Assembly (NCBI RefSeq): GCF_003402235.1
Contig: NZ_QEWO01000001.1
Span: forward strand, 496,001-560,000
Direction: 5' to 3'
DNA from: Parahaliea mediterranea
GTDB lineage: Bacteria; Pseudomonadota; Gammaproteobacteria; Pseudomonadales; Halieaceae
Length of the DNA stretch: 64,000 nucleotides
The notes beneath the pieces are model-generated. The model was not told the origin of the DNA. It made no database searches and worked only from the letters and a program-made list of their open reading frames with translations. The position numbers and the translations under genes were made by a program. Shown here piece by piece: positions 35,952 to 45,447 of this stretch; the stretch's first letter is position 1, and every line of letters begins with the position of its first letter.

Positions 35952-36143
35952 CCCACCACGTACTGCGCTGGCAGGCCACGCCCGGCGCAGGCAGATAAGC
36001 TCACCCGCGGGGCAACCCCTTGAACCGCGCCGGTCGAGCCCGGCGCGGCAATCACCTACAGTGAATGAGGGCGCGCGGCAGTGTATTCGGTGCTCTCCCA
36101 CGCGCGCACATACTGAGCCCGGCTCATCAACATCCATCGGCTA

Positions 36144-36208
36144 TAGCATTGACTGGCACCATTGACCATCACCAATGACTAGCACCAATGACTAACACCA
36201 ATGACCAA
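36144..36208. repeat. Five tandem copies of a 13-bp unit next to a ribosome binding site
   Basis: Units at 36144, 36157, 36170, 36183 and 36196 share the core CACCAATGACTA (first two copies have CATTGAC). The array ends immediately before AAGGAG of the next gene, so copy number could set the 5' leader length. Confidence 0.8.
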
Positions 36209-36219
36209 GGAGACCGCCC

Positions 36220-36717
36220 ATGTCGGAACTGCAGGCCCTGCAGGCTGAAATCCGCGAACTGAAGGATCGCCAGGCCATCCTCGAACTCAAGCACCGCTAT
36301 CTCGATGCCTGCGACGCCAAGCGCCCGGCGGAGGTGCTCGACTGCTTTGCCGAGGGTGAGGTGGATATCAACTTTGGCCATATCGGGCAGTTTCAGCGGC
36401 GGGAAGATTTTGTGGCGGTGTTCGAGGAACTCGGCTGCCACGACCACATCGTGGATTTGCACCACGCCCAGAACCCGGTGATCACCTTTACCGGGCCGGA
36501 CAGCGCCGAAGGCCGCGTGGGGCTGCATTTTCACAGCCTGAATACCCGCGACAAAACCGCCTTCCAGCTAGCGGGCCAGTACCGCGATGCCTACCAGCGC
36601 ATCGACGGCCAGTGGCGCATTGTGCGCAGCCACTTCAAGCCCCACTGGGTACAGATGCGCGACTTCTCCGGCGACGCGGATGTGGTGACCTACGCCGGCA
36701 ACGCCATGCCGGGCTGA
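36220..36717 (+). CDS. NTF2/SnoaL-like protein
   Basis: The 165-residue protein has an N-terminal helix (ALQAEIRELKDRQAILELKHRYLDACD) leading into an alpha+beta barrel with HDHIVDLHHAQNPVI and YQRIDGQWRIVRSHF. This is the SnoaL-like 4 fold used by small dehydratases, isomerases and binding proteins. Two neighbouring His residues in DLHHAQ could serve catalysis. AAGGAG precedes the ATG at good spacing, after a 13-bp repeat array. The 268 bases upstream hold no other gene. Substrate unknown. Confidence 0.85.
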   Translation: MSELQALQAEIRELKDRQAILELKHRYLDACDAKRPAEVLDCFAEGEVDINFGHIGQFQRREDFVAVFEELGCHDHIVDLHHAQNPVITFTGPDSAEGRVGLHFHSLNTRDKTAFQLAGQYRDAYQRIDGQWRIVRSHFKPHWVQMRDFSGDADVVTYAGNAMPG

Positions 36718-36729
36718 ACCCGGCGAGGC

Positions 36730-36843
36730 TCAGTAGCACACCAGGCGGAGGCTGAGTTCCAGCCACTGCCAGGTGAGCTGCCAGTGTTCCTGTGCCGGCA
36801 GATAGTGAAGCGCCCAGCCGGGCACATCCACCCACACAGCCAT
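36730..36843 (-). CDS. Possible 37-aa Trp-rich small protein
   Basis: A 37-codon frame begins at 36843 with AGGTAGGGATAACA just before the ATG. It encodes MAVWVDVPGWALHYLPAQ and a C-terminal part rich in Trp, Leu and Gln, with 5 Trp in total. It lies in the 305-base gap between the NTF2-like gene and pspC, downstream of the psp terminator. Too short to judge by codon use, so it may be chance. Confidence 0.35.
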   Translation of the reverse strand: MAVWVDVPGWALHYLPAQEHWQLTWQWLELSLRLVCY

Positions 36844-36988
36844 TGTTATCCCTACCTGCATTCCCCACTCTCCCGGGGGAGCTCCCTGTTGTTGTGTGCC
36901 CTGCAACAGGCCAGGGGCCGTTGCCGGGGCACACTCCCGCCCTGCCCTCTTGGTGGGGCGGTATGGATTTATTGTTGGTGGTGCTGTG

Positions 36989-37014
36989 AAAACGGCGCCC
37001 GCGGGCGCCGTTTT
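36989..37014. terminator. Perfect palindromic terminator of the psp operon
   Basis: AAAACGGCGCCCG and CGGGCGCCGTTTT form a perfect 13-bp inverted repeat 9 bases beyond the pspC stop. A/T tails make it usable in both directions. Confidence 0.85.
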
Positions 37015-37022
37015 AGGGTCAG

Positions 37023-37550
37023 TTACAGCCGGGAAAACTCCCGGTTGAGTTCGTACTGGCGCGACGTCACGTAGGACTCCATGTCCTCCACCCGCTTCAG
37101 GGCGGCGTCCAGGCGCTCCCGGGCGCGCTGCAGGCGCACGTTGCTGGGCTCTGTGTACTGGAAGACCTTGCGCGGCCGGTAGTGCTGGTAGCGCTCGTCG
37201 TACTCCATTTCCAGATCCGGGTCGTCGGCGGGGTCATCGGCGTAGGCGGCGTCCTGTCCCCAGCGGCCACTGGGGCGCGGCGACAGCAGCAGCCAGGCGC
37301 CGAGGTAAACCCACAGGGCCAGGGTGCCGGTGAAGATAAAGGCCCCCACCCACAGCAGGCGCACCACCCAGTGGGCCACGTCCCAGTGGTCGGCAAGGCC
37401 GGCGGCCACGCCTGCGATTTTGCCGCGGCGGGTGTTGCGGTACAGGTTCATACCCCAGCCACTGCGCTTGCGCGAACCAATGGTGCGCTGGCAGCGGCGC
37501 GTCCCGTCGCTAAAGCTGTGCTGGCGAGAGCGATAGTGATGTCGTGTCAT
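37023..37550 (-). CDS. pspC: Phage shock protein C
   Basis: The 175-residue protein has the PspC domain NLYRNTRRGKIAGVAAGLADHW, a transmembrane helix near 64-88, and a long charged C-terminal coiled-coil-like region rich in Arg and Glu. It acts with PspB in the inner membrane to sense envelope stress and release PspA from PspF. AAGGAG supports the ATG at 37550, which adds 33 residues before the usual domain start. Last gene of the operon, 3 bp after pspB. Confidence 0.93.
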   Translation of the reverse strand: MTRHHYRSRQHSFSDGTRRCQRTIGSRKRSGWGMNLYRNTRRGKIAGVAAGLADHWDVAHWVVRLLWVGAFIFTGTLALWVYLGAWLLLSPRPSGRWGQDAAYADDPADDPDLEMEYDERYQHYRPRKVFQYTEPSNVRLQRARERLDAALKRVEDMESYVTSRQYELNREFSRL

Positions 37551-37553
37551 GGC

Positions 37554-37811
37554 CTACTCCTTGTGCCGCGACTCGCGGCCGGTCTGCGTGCGCCAGTCGG
37601 AATGCTCCGCATCCAGGATGGATTCCAGCGCCGTGATTCGGTCGGTCAGTTTGTCCACTGTCTCCAGCAGCTGCTCCACAGATTCCCGGTCGTCCTCGCT
37701 GAGGCCGCGGGTGGACCGATTCACGCTGCGGTAGTGCATGATCAGCCAGAGCGGCGCCACGATCACCAGAAACAGGATCGTGGGCACAAACATGAAATTC
37801 CAGAATTGCAT
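37554..37811 (-). CDS. pspB: Phage shock protein B
   Basis: The 85-residue protein has one N-terminal transmembrane helix (VPTILFLVIVAPLWLIMHY) and a cytoplasmic leucine-patterned helix (VEQLLETVDKLTDRITALESIL), the standard PspB layout. It works with PspC as the membrane sensor. Placed 73 bases after pspA and almost touching pspC, as in other psp operons. Confidence 0.93.
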   Translation of the reverse strand: MQFWNFMFVPTILFLVIVAPLWLIMHYRSVNRSTRGLSEDDRESVEQLLETVDKLTDRITALESILDAEHSDWRTQTGRESRHKE

Positions 37812-37884
37812 TGTTGTCTTCCCTGGGCAGGCAGGCCGTCAGGCCATGCTGCCATTGTCCTTGAAAATCGCCAAGCGGCGGACC

Positions 37885-38625
37885 TTAGTCGGCGTTGCCG
37901 GTGGCTGTTGTGGCGGTGGAGGTAGCTGACGGCGCTGCGGCCGGCTTCGCCGCGGGCTCGCCGCCGCCCAGTTCGCCCTTCAGGCGCGCCAGCTCATCGT
38001 TGATGCGCTCGTCCTCGGCCAGGGCGTCGATCTCCGCCGCCAGATCCGGCGGCACTTCGCGGCCCAGGTCCATGGATTCCAGCTGGCTTTCCAGGTTGTC
38101 CATGCGGCGCTCGAAGTGGTCGAAGCGGCTGAAGGCATCATCCAGGGCCTCGCGCTGCATCTGGCGCTTCACCTTGATGCGCGACTCCACCGTCTGGCTG
38201 CGCATGATCATCGCCTTCTGGCGGGCCTTGGCGTCGCTGAGCTTCTGCTGCAGCTGCGACACCTCGTCGCCAAGCTGTGCAATGTGCTCGTCCAGCGCCT
38301 TCAGCTCCGCCTCGACCACCGCCACCTCGTCAACAATGGCGTGTTTTTCCTGCAGGGCGGCCCGGGCCAGGTCTTCCCGGCCCTTGGAAATGGCCAGCTT
38401 GGCCTTAGCTTCCCAGGTGTCGGCCTCGGCCTGCACCTGCTCCAGCCGGCGGGCGGCGGCCTTGCGATCCGCCAGCACCCGGGCGGAGGAGCTGCGTACC
38501 TCCACCAGGGTGTCCTCCATCTCCTGAATGATCAGGCGGATCATTTTCTGCGGGTCCTCGGCGGAATCCAGCAGCGAGTTGAGGTTGGAATTAATGATGT
38601 CGGTCATACGGGAAAAAATACCCAT
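37885..38625 (-). CDS. pspA: Phage shock protein A
   Basis: The 246-residue protein is the IM30/PspA family: an amphipathic start MGIFSRMTDIINSNLNSLLD followed by a long coiled coil, with EDPQKMIRLIIQEMEDTLVEV. It polymerises on damaged membranes and also binds and inhibits PspF. The ATG at 38625 is preferred over that at 38631, because AAGGAG is 7 bases away from it. The C-terminus has a short Ala/Thr/Ser/Pro-rich tail after EPAAKP that is longer than in E. coli PspA. Confidence 0.97.
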   Translation of the reverse strand: MGIFSRMTDIINSNLNSLLDSAEDPQKMIRLIIQEMEDTLVEVRSSSARVLADRKAAARRLEQVQAEADTWEAKAKLAISKGREDLARAALQEKHAIVDEVAVVEAELKALDEHIAQLGDEVSQLQQKLSDAKARQKAMIMRSQTVESRIKVKRQMQREALDDAFSRFDHFERRMDNLESQLESMDLGREVPPDLAAEIDALAEDERINDELARLKGELGGGEPAAKPAAAPSATSTATTATGNAD

Positions 38626-38652
38626 CGTCATGCTCCTTAATCGTGTGTCCGC

Positions 38653-38856
38653 TCAGGCGCGGTACTCAGTGTCAAATTCGGTGGTGCGGGCCAGCGAGCG
38701 GGACAGAGGGCGGCACAGCCAGTACACCCCCTCCATCACCAGGCCCATCTGTAAAAGGGTCCAAAGGGCCGCCTTCCAGCCGGCCAGCGCGGCGGCGATG
38801 GCGCTCACCGCCAGCAGCGCGGTGTAGATAAGGCAGCGTTCCTCCCTGGATTTCAC
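38653..38856 (-). CDS. Small two-helix membrane protein at the head of the psp operon
   Basis: A 67-residue frame from a GTG at 38856 has AAGGAACT upstream. It encodes a short charged start (MKSREERC), then two hydrophobic segments (LIYTALLAVSAIAAALAGW and LWTLLQMGLVMEGVYWLC), then a polar tail. It lies between the sigma-54-like promoter and pspA, so it would be the first gene expressed on PspF activation. It is not PspD by position or by obvious sequence. No family recognised. It may be a new membrane-stress sensor or effector. Confidence 0.65.
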   Translation of the reverse strand: MKSREERCLIYTALLAVSAIAAALAGWKAALWTLLQMGLVMEGVYWLCRPLSRSLARTTEFDTEYRA

Positions 38857-38913
38857 GATGACAGTTCCTTGTGTGGGTTGGCGTTGCGCCCCCGGCGCAG
38901 CTGGTGCAGGTAT

Positions 38914-38930
38914 TACAGGAAGCGTGCCAA
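38914..38930 (-). promoter_or_regulatory. Sigma-54 promoter of the psp operon
   Basis: On the minus strand TTGGCACG is followed at the right spacing by CTGTA. The -24 element is a perfect TGGCAC and the -12 element is degenerate (GT instead of GC). Position, 58 bases before the first gene and divergent from pspF, fits a PspF target. Confidence 0.65.
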
Positions 38931-39034
38931 CCAAGTCGATTTCCTTTTATTTTCAGTAACTTGAATGAATTTCCTGATCAGTAACTAAAAAATTGCAGCG
39001 ACGCAAAAGGTGTCTCAGACCTATTTAAAGGTAT

Positions 39035-40170
<1,136 letters not shown>

Positions 40171-40174
<4 letters not shown>

Positions 40175-41004
40175 CCGATTCCGCCGCTGCCCGGGCACTG
40201 GCAACCCTGCCCGGGCTGATCGACACCCTCGGCAGCGATAACTTCTGCCCGGCCCTGCTCGACTTCATTCACCAGGTAACGCCCTTCGACAGCGGGGTGA
40301 TCATGGGCTACCCCGCCAACGGCGAGCTGCGGGTTGTTCACAACGCCCTGCACGCCGGCGACCAGAGCGGCTTCGGCGGCCCCTACCGCGATGGGCTTTG
40401 GCTGCTCTCGCCCCTGTACCTGAGCGCCAAGGCTGGGGTGCGCGGCTTCTTCCACATTCTCGACATTGCCCCGGATAGTTTTCAGGCCAGCCAGTACTAC
40501 GCGCTGTATTACAGCTCCAACGGCGTAGTCGACCACTGCGGGTTTCTGGTGGAAACCGGCGATGGCACGCCGCTGGCCATCTCCCTGGAGCGCACCCCCG
40601 CCCTGCCCCGCTACCGCGCCGGCGAGCGCCGCGCCCTTGCGTCCATCGCCGCCACCGTGGCCGCCCTGGTACGCCAGCATTGGCCCGCCGGGCTGACCCG
40701 GGGCACCAGTGGCGACGGCGGGCTGCACACCCAGGTAGAGGCGGTGCTGCAGGCCTTTGGCAGCAGCCGCCTGACACCGCGCGAGCGCGACGTGGTGCAA
40801 CGCGTATTGCGGGGCTATCCTTCCAAGGCGGTGGCGCGGGAGCTCGGCATCAGCACCCAGACCGAGCAGGTACACCGCAAGAATATCTACCAGAAGCTGG
40901 GGCTGTCTTCCCACAACGCACTGTTTTCGCTGTTCTTTGACGCCCTGGCCCAGCCGTTTCGCCCCGGCGAGGACCCCCTCGCCGGCCGCTACCCACCTAC
41001 CTGA
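40171..41004 (+). CDS. LuxR-type regulator coupled to pspF
   Basis: The 277-residue protein has a GAF/autoinducer-like N-terminal region (DFIHQVTPFDSGVIMGYP, then aromatic-rich FHILDIAPDSFQASQYY). The C-terminal LuxR helix-turn-helix is LTPRERDVVQRVLRGYPSK then ARELGISTQTEQVHRKNIYQKL. The ATG at 40171 overlaps the pspF stop, so translation is coupled. The next genes, 84 bases downstream, are a semialdehyde dehydrogenase and an aminotransferase. Likely it senses a small ligand and controls those genes; a role in envelope stress is also possible. Confidence 0.88.
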
Positions 41005-41087
41005 CTTCAGGTATGGCCGCGCCGGAAGGTGCTCTCTATGCTAGTTTGTCAGGTGACATCGACACGTTTAACGAAAAGGATTTGCTC

Positions 41088-42551
41088 ATGAACCTGTCAC
41101 TCAGCGACGCCAGCCTCCTCAAAACCCAGGCCTATATCGACGGCCAATGGGTCGACGCCGACGACGGCAGCACCTTTGCCGTCAGCAACCCCGCCACCGG
41201 CGAGGAAATTGCCCAGGTAGCCAAGGCGGGCCAGGCCGAAACCGCCCGCGCCATCGCCGCCGCCGAGCGCGCCATGGTCGAGTGGAAGGCCCTGCCGGCC
41301 AAGTCCCGCGCGCAGATTTTGCGCAAGTGGTTCGACCTGATGATGGCCAACCAGGAAGACCTGGCCATTATCATGACCGCCGAACAGGGCAAGGTGCTGG
41401 CGGAATCCCGCGGCGAAGTGGCCTACGGCGCTGCCTTTGTCGAATGGTTTGGCGAAGAGGCCAAGCGCATTGACGGCGATGTGATTCCCGGCCCCAGCGC
41501 CGACCGCCGCATTGTCTGCATCAAGCAGCCAGTGGGCGTGGTGGCCGCCATCACCCCCTGGAACTTCCCCAACGCCATGATTGCGCGCAAGGCCGCGCCG
41601 GCGCTGGCCGCCGGTTGCAGCATTGTGATCAAGCCCGCCACCGAAACGCCCCTGTCGGCCTTCGCCATGGCGGAGCTGGCCGAGCGCGCCGGGGTGCCGG
41701 CCGGGGTTATCAACGTGCTGGCGGGCTCCTCCTCTGCCATTGGCGGCGAGATGACCGCCAACCCGGTGGTGCGCAAGCTGACCTTCACCGGCTCCACCCC
41801 GGTGGGCAAAATGCTGGAGGCCCAGTGCGCCGAAACCATGAAGAAAACCTCCATGGAACTGGGCGGCAACGCACCTTTCATTGTGTTCGATGATGCCGAC
41901 CTGGATGCCGCGGTGCAGGGCGCCCTGATTTCCAAATACCGCAACGCCGGCCAGACCTGTGTGTGCTCCAACCGCATGTTCGTGCAGGACAGCGTCTACG
42001 ACGCCTTTGTGGAAAAGCTGGTGAAGGCCACCGCCGAACTGGTGGTGGGCGATGGCCTGAAGGATGGCATCAGCATTGGCCCGCTGGTGAACGCCAAGGC
42101 GGTGGCCGACGTGGACGGCCTGGTGCAGGCCTCGGTGTCCGCCGGCGCCAAGGTGGCCCTGGGCGGCGCGCCCCACGAATTGGGCGGCTGTTTTTACCAG
42201 CCAACCGTACTGACAGAAGTCACCTCCGACATGGCGGTGTTCCGCAATGAAATCTTTGGCCCGGTGGCGCCGGTGGTGCGCTTCTCCAGCGAGGAAGAGG
42301 TGATCGCCATGGCCAACGACACCGAGTTCGGGCTGGCATCTTACTTCTACACCCGCGACATCGGCCGGGTGTGGCGGGTGGCAGAAGCCCTGGACTACGG
42401 CATTGTGGGTATCAACGAGGGCATTATCTCCAACGAGATGGCCCCCTTCGGTGGCGTGAAGGAGTCCGGCAGTGGCCGCGAAGGCTCCAAGTACGGCATC
42501 GACGATTATGTGGAAATCAAGTACATGCTGATGGGCGGCCTCGACCGCTGA
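41088..42551 (+). CDS. gabD: NAD(P)-dependent succinate-semialdehyde dehydrogenase
   Basis: The 487-residue protein is an aldehyde dehydrogenase with the SSADH pattern: TPWNFPNAMIARKAAPALAAG, catalytic Glu in ELGGNAPFIVFDDADLD, nucleophile in NAGQTCVCSNR, and the C-terminal FGGVKESGSGREGSKYG. It oxidises succinate semialdehyde to succinate, the last step in using GABA or related amino acids. The ATG at 41088 has AAAAGGA upstream; the 25 extra codons before it are not conserved. First gene of an operon with the aminotransferase 22 bp downstream. Confidence 0.93.
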   Translation: MNLSLSDASLLKTQAYIDGQWVDADDGSTFAVSNPATGEEIAQVAKAGQAETARAIAAAERAMVEWKALPAKSRAQILRKWFDLMMANQEDLAIIMTAEQGKVLAESRGEVAYGAAFVEWFGEEAKRIDGDVIPGPSADRRIVCIKQPVGVVAAITPWNFPNAMIARKAAPALAAGCSIVIKPATETPLSAFAMAELAERAGVPAGVINVLAGSSSAIGGEMTANPVVRKLTFTGSTPVGKMLEAQCAETMKKTSMELGGNAPFIVFDDADLDAAVQGALISKYRNAGQTCVCSNRMFVQDSVYDAFVEKLVKATAELVVGDGLKDGISIGPLVNAKAVADVDGLVQASVSAGAKVALGGAPHELGGCFYQPTVLTEVTSDMAVFRNEIFGPVAPVVRFSSEEEVIAMANDTEFGLASYFYTRDIGRVWRVAEALDYGIVGINEGIISNEMAPFGGVKESGSGREGSKYGIDDYVEIKYMLMGGLDR

Positions 42552-42573
42552 CCGGCAACACAAGGGAGTAACC

Positions 42574-43893
42574 ATGACAGACCTGAACCTCGAACACTGG
42601 TGGCAGCCCTTCACCAATGTCCGCGCCTTCCAGAAGAACCCCCGGGTGTTCTCCCGGGCCGAGGGCAGCTTCCTGTACCGCGAAGACGGCGGCGATGTGC
42701 TGGATATCACCGCCGGCCTGTGGTGCTGCAACATCGGCCACGCCCGCCGCGAGGTGGCCGACGCGGTGCGCGACCAGCTTATGCAGCTGGACTACGCCCC
42801 GCCCTTCCAGTTTGGCACCCCGCCGGCCTTCCAGTTTGCCACCCGGCTGATGGCGCACACACCCGAGGGCATTAACCGTATCTTCTTTACCAACTCCGGC
42901 TCCGAGGCGGTGGATACGGCCTTGAAGATCGCCCACCTCTACCAGTTCGCCCGGGGCAAGGGCAGCAAAACGCGGTTTATCTCCCGCGAGCAGGGCTACC
43001 ACGGGGTCAATATCGGCGGCACCTCCATGCAGGGTTTGCCCACCAACCGCCACGGCTTTCCGGTGCTGCAGGAGGTGGACTTCCTGCCCGGCATGCTCGA
43101 CATCAGCCGCAACGCCTTCAGCCGCGGTTGCCCGGAACACGGCACCGAGCGCATGGCGGAGGCCTTCGAGCACATTATTGCCCTGCGCGGCGCCGACAGC
43201 ATCTGCGCGGTGATCATTGAGCCCATCTCCGGCGCCGGGGGCATGGTGCCACCGCCGGTGGGCTACCTGCAGAAAGTGCGTGAGCTGTGCGATGCCCACG
43301 ACATTCTGCTGATCTTCGACGAGGTGATCACTGGCTTTGGCCGCACCGGCTCGGCCTTTGCCGCCACCGAGTTCGGTGTTACCCCGGACATCATGACCAG
43401 CGCCAAGGCCATCAACGGCGGCACGGTGCCCATGGGCGGTGTGTTCGTGAAGGACAGCATCCAGCAGACGATTTTCGACAACACCCCGGACACCGTGCCG
43501 GAGTTCTTCCACGGCAACACCTACGCCGGCACCCCGGTGGCGGCAGCGGCGGGCCTGGCGGCGCTGGATATTTACGAGTCAGAGGGTCTGTTCACCTGCG
43601 CCAGCGGCGCCAGGGGCGAGCACTGGGCCAATACCCTGCACGGCCTGCGCGACCTGCCCCGGGTGATCGACATTCGCAACTACGGCCTGCTCGGCGCGGT
43701 GAGCTTTGACCCCCAGGAAATGCCGGCCAAATCCCTGGGGCCGAAGATCCACCAGCGCTGCTTTGAAAACGGCCTGCTGTGCCGGGCGGTGGGCGACCAC
43801 ATGGTCATGTCACCGCCCCTGTCGATCAGTGACAGCGAGATCGACCTGTTCGCCGAGCGCTTCCGCAAGAGTGTGCTGGAGGTACTGGGCTAA
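42574..43893 (+). CDS. Class III omega-amino acid aminotransferase
   Basis: The 439-residue PLP enzyme has FFTNSGSEAVDTALKIA near 110, LLIFDEVITGFGRTGS near 245 and the PLP lysine in TSAKAINGG. The start LEHWWQPFTNVRAFQKNPR resembles beta-alanine/omega-amino acid:pyruvate transaminases. It transfers an amino group from a terminal-amino compound such as beta-alanine, GABA or a diamine to pyruvate, giving a semialdehyde for the dehydrogenase just upstream. AAGGGAG precedes the ATG. Which amine is used cannot be told. Confidence 0.9.
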   Translation: MTDLNLEHWWQPFTNVRAFQKNPRVFSRAEGSFLYREDGGDVLDITAGLWCCNIGHARREVADAVRDQLMQLDYAPPFQFGTPPAFQFATRLMAHTPEGINRIFFTNSGSEAVDTALKIAHLYQFARGKGSKTRFISREQGYHGVNIGGTSMQGLPTNRHGFPVLQEVDFLPGMLDISRNAFSRGCPEHGTERMAEAFEHIIALRGADSICAVIIEPISGAGGMVPPPVGYLQKVRELCDAHDILLIFDEVITGFGRTGSAFAATEFGVTPDIMTSAKAINGGTVPMGGVFVKDSIQQTIFDNTPDTVPEFFHGNTYAGTPVAAAAGLAALDIYESEGLFTCASGARGEHWANTLHGLRDLPRVIDIRNYGLLGAVSFDPQEMPAKSLGPKIHQRCFENGLLCRAVGDHMVMSPPLSISDSEIDLFAERFRKSVLEVLG

Positions 43894-43929
43894 ACCGCGG
43901 GGCACCTCACTCACGCCACCGGCTCTGCC

Positions 43930-43962
43930 GGCCCCGCTCCCGCAGCCGAGGGAGCCGGGGCC
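43930..43962. terminator. GC-rich hairpin after the aminotransferase gene
   Basis: GGCCCCGCTCC pairs with GGAGC-C-GGGGCC (one bulged base). There is no T-run, so termination would be weak or factor dependent. Confidence 0.4.
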
Positions 43963-43964
43963 GA

Positions 43965-44009
43965 TTCACAGACAGGCTATTCGCAGACAAGCTATCCATG
44001 GACCGGCTA
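43965..44009. repeat. Three tandem copies of a 15-bp unit
   Basis: TTCACAGACAGGCTA, TTCGCAGACAAGCTA and TCCATGGACCGGCTA follow one another from 43965 to 44009, upstream of ndh. Confidence 0.7.
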
Positions 44010-44082
44010 TAGGACCTGCACCGCCGCACCTGTATACTTCGGCGGCGAAATTCCCCCTCCCAGCCTCACAAAAGTCAATCGC

Positions 44083-45396
44083 ATGATACAGATCGCAATC
44101 GTAGGCGGCGGCGCCGGCGGGCTTGAACTCGCCACTGCCCTGGGCCGCAAGCTCGGCCGCAAGGGCAAGGCCCAGGTGACCCTGATCGACCGCAACCACA
44201 CCCATATCTGGAAGCCCCTGCTGCACGAGGTTGCCTCGGGCTCACTGGACGCCGAACTGGATGCGGTGAACTACCGCGTGCACGCCCACCGCAACGGTTT
44301 TGCCTTTGAACTGGGCACCCTGTGCGGCGTGGATCGGGCGCGCAAGTGCATCGAACTGGACGCCCTGGTGGACGACACCGGCGAGGAGATCCTGCCCCGG
44401 CGGGAAAAGCGCTACGACTACCTGGTGCTTGCCATTGGCAGTGTCTCCAACGACTTCAATGTCAGCGGTGTCAGTGACCACTGTATTTTTCTCGATAGCC
44501 CCGGCCAGGCGCAGGTGTTCCACCAGCGCCTGGTGGATCGCTTCATCCGCCTGGACCAGGCCCTGGAAGCCGGCCAGTCGGAACGCAAACTGCGCATTGC
44601 CATTGTCGGCGGCGGCGCCACCGGTGTGGAACTGTCGGCGGAACTGTTCAAGGCGCGGGAGTGGTTCTCCACCTACGGCCTGAAAACCATCACCCCGGAG
44701 CACCTGGAGGTATCGCTGGTGGAGGCCGGCCCGCGCCTGCTGCCGGCCCTGAACGAGCGCATTTCCTCTGGCGCCCACCGGGAGCTGCTGAAGCTGGGGG
44801 TCAAGGTACGCACGGCAACGGCGGTGGTGTCCGCCAGCCGCGACGGCCTTACCACCAAGGACGGCGAGCTGATTCGCGCCGACCTGATGGTATGGGCGGC
44901 GGGGGTCAAGGCGCCGGGCTTTCTGGCTGGCATCGACGGCCTGCAATGCAATCGCATGGGCCAGTTACTGGTGGGGCCGACCCTGGAAGTCCAGGGCGAT
45001 ACGACCATCTATGCCCTTGGCGACTGCGCCGGCTTTGCCATGGACGGGCCCGACGGCCAGCAGCGCTGGGTGCCACCCCGGGCCCAGTCGGCCCACCAGA
45101 TGGCCGACTGCGTGGCCAAGAACCTGCGCCGGCGCCTGGCGGGCAAGCCGCAGCAGCCCTTTGTGTACAAGGATATGGGGTCGCTGGTGTCACTCAGCGA
45201 ATACTCCGCCTTCGGCCGGTTGATGGGCGGGCTGGCGCGCGGCGGCATCAGCCTGGAGGGCAAGGTGGCGCGGCTGGCCTACGTCTCCCTGTACCGCATG
45301 CACCAGGGCGCCATCCACGGCTGGCCGAGGGCGCTGATGATGGCGTTCACCGACAAAATCAACCACTTCATCCGGCCGCGCTTCAAGCTTCACTGA
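44083..45396 (+). CDS. ndh: Type II NADH dehydrogenase
   Basis: The 437-residue flavoprotein has the FAD-binding GGGAGGLELATALG at the N-terminus, a second nucleotide motif AIVGGGATGVELSAEL near 175, and the family's ALGDCAGFA followed by PPRAQSAHQMA. The C-terminal part has amphipathic helices (GGISLEGKVARLAY and the end) for membrane attachment. It oxidises NADH and reduces quinone without pumping protons. The start has no strong ribosome binding site. Confidence 0.93.
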   Translation: MIQIAIVGGGAGGLELATALGRKLGRKGKAQVTLIDRNHTHIWKPLLHEVASGSLDAELDAVNYRVHAHRNGFAFELGTLCGVDRARKCIELDALVDDTGEEILPRREKRYDYLVLAIGSVSNDFNVSGVSDHCIFLDSPGQAQVFHQRLVDRFIRLDQALEAGQSERKLRIAIVGGGATGVELSAELFKAREWFSTYGLKTITPEHLEVSLVEAGPRLLPALNERISSGAHRELLKLGVKVRTATAVVSASRDGLTTKDGELIRADLMVWAAGVKAPGFLAGIDGLQCNRMGQLLVGPTLEVQGDTTIYALGDCAGFAMDGPDGQQRWVPPRAQSAHQMADCVAKNLRRRLAGKPQQPFVYKDMGSLVSLSEYSAFGRLMGGLARGGISLEGKVARLAYVSLYRMHQGAIHGWPRALMMAFTDKINHFIRPRFKLH

Positions 45397-45398
45397 GC

Positions 45399-45447
45399 GG
45401 CTTGCCGCTAGCGCGGCAGCCCTTCACTAGGCGGCCAGTCAGCCTAG
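45399..45447. terminator. Two hairpins between convergent ndh and betT
   Basis: GGCT-T-GCCGC pairs with GCGGCAGCC (45399-45421), and CTAGGC with GCCTAG (45427-45447). The second overlaps the betT stop. No clear T-run. Confidence 0.4.

Noticed and set aside
36144-36208. Short direct repeats considered as a CRISPR array
   Set aside because: Units are 13 bp and directly adjacent with no spacers, and no cas genes are in the window. The other short arrays fail for the same reason.
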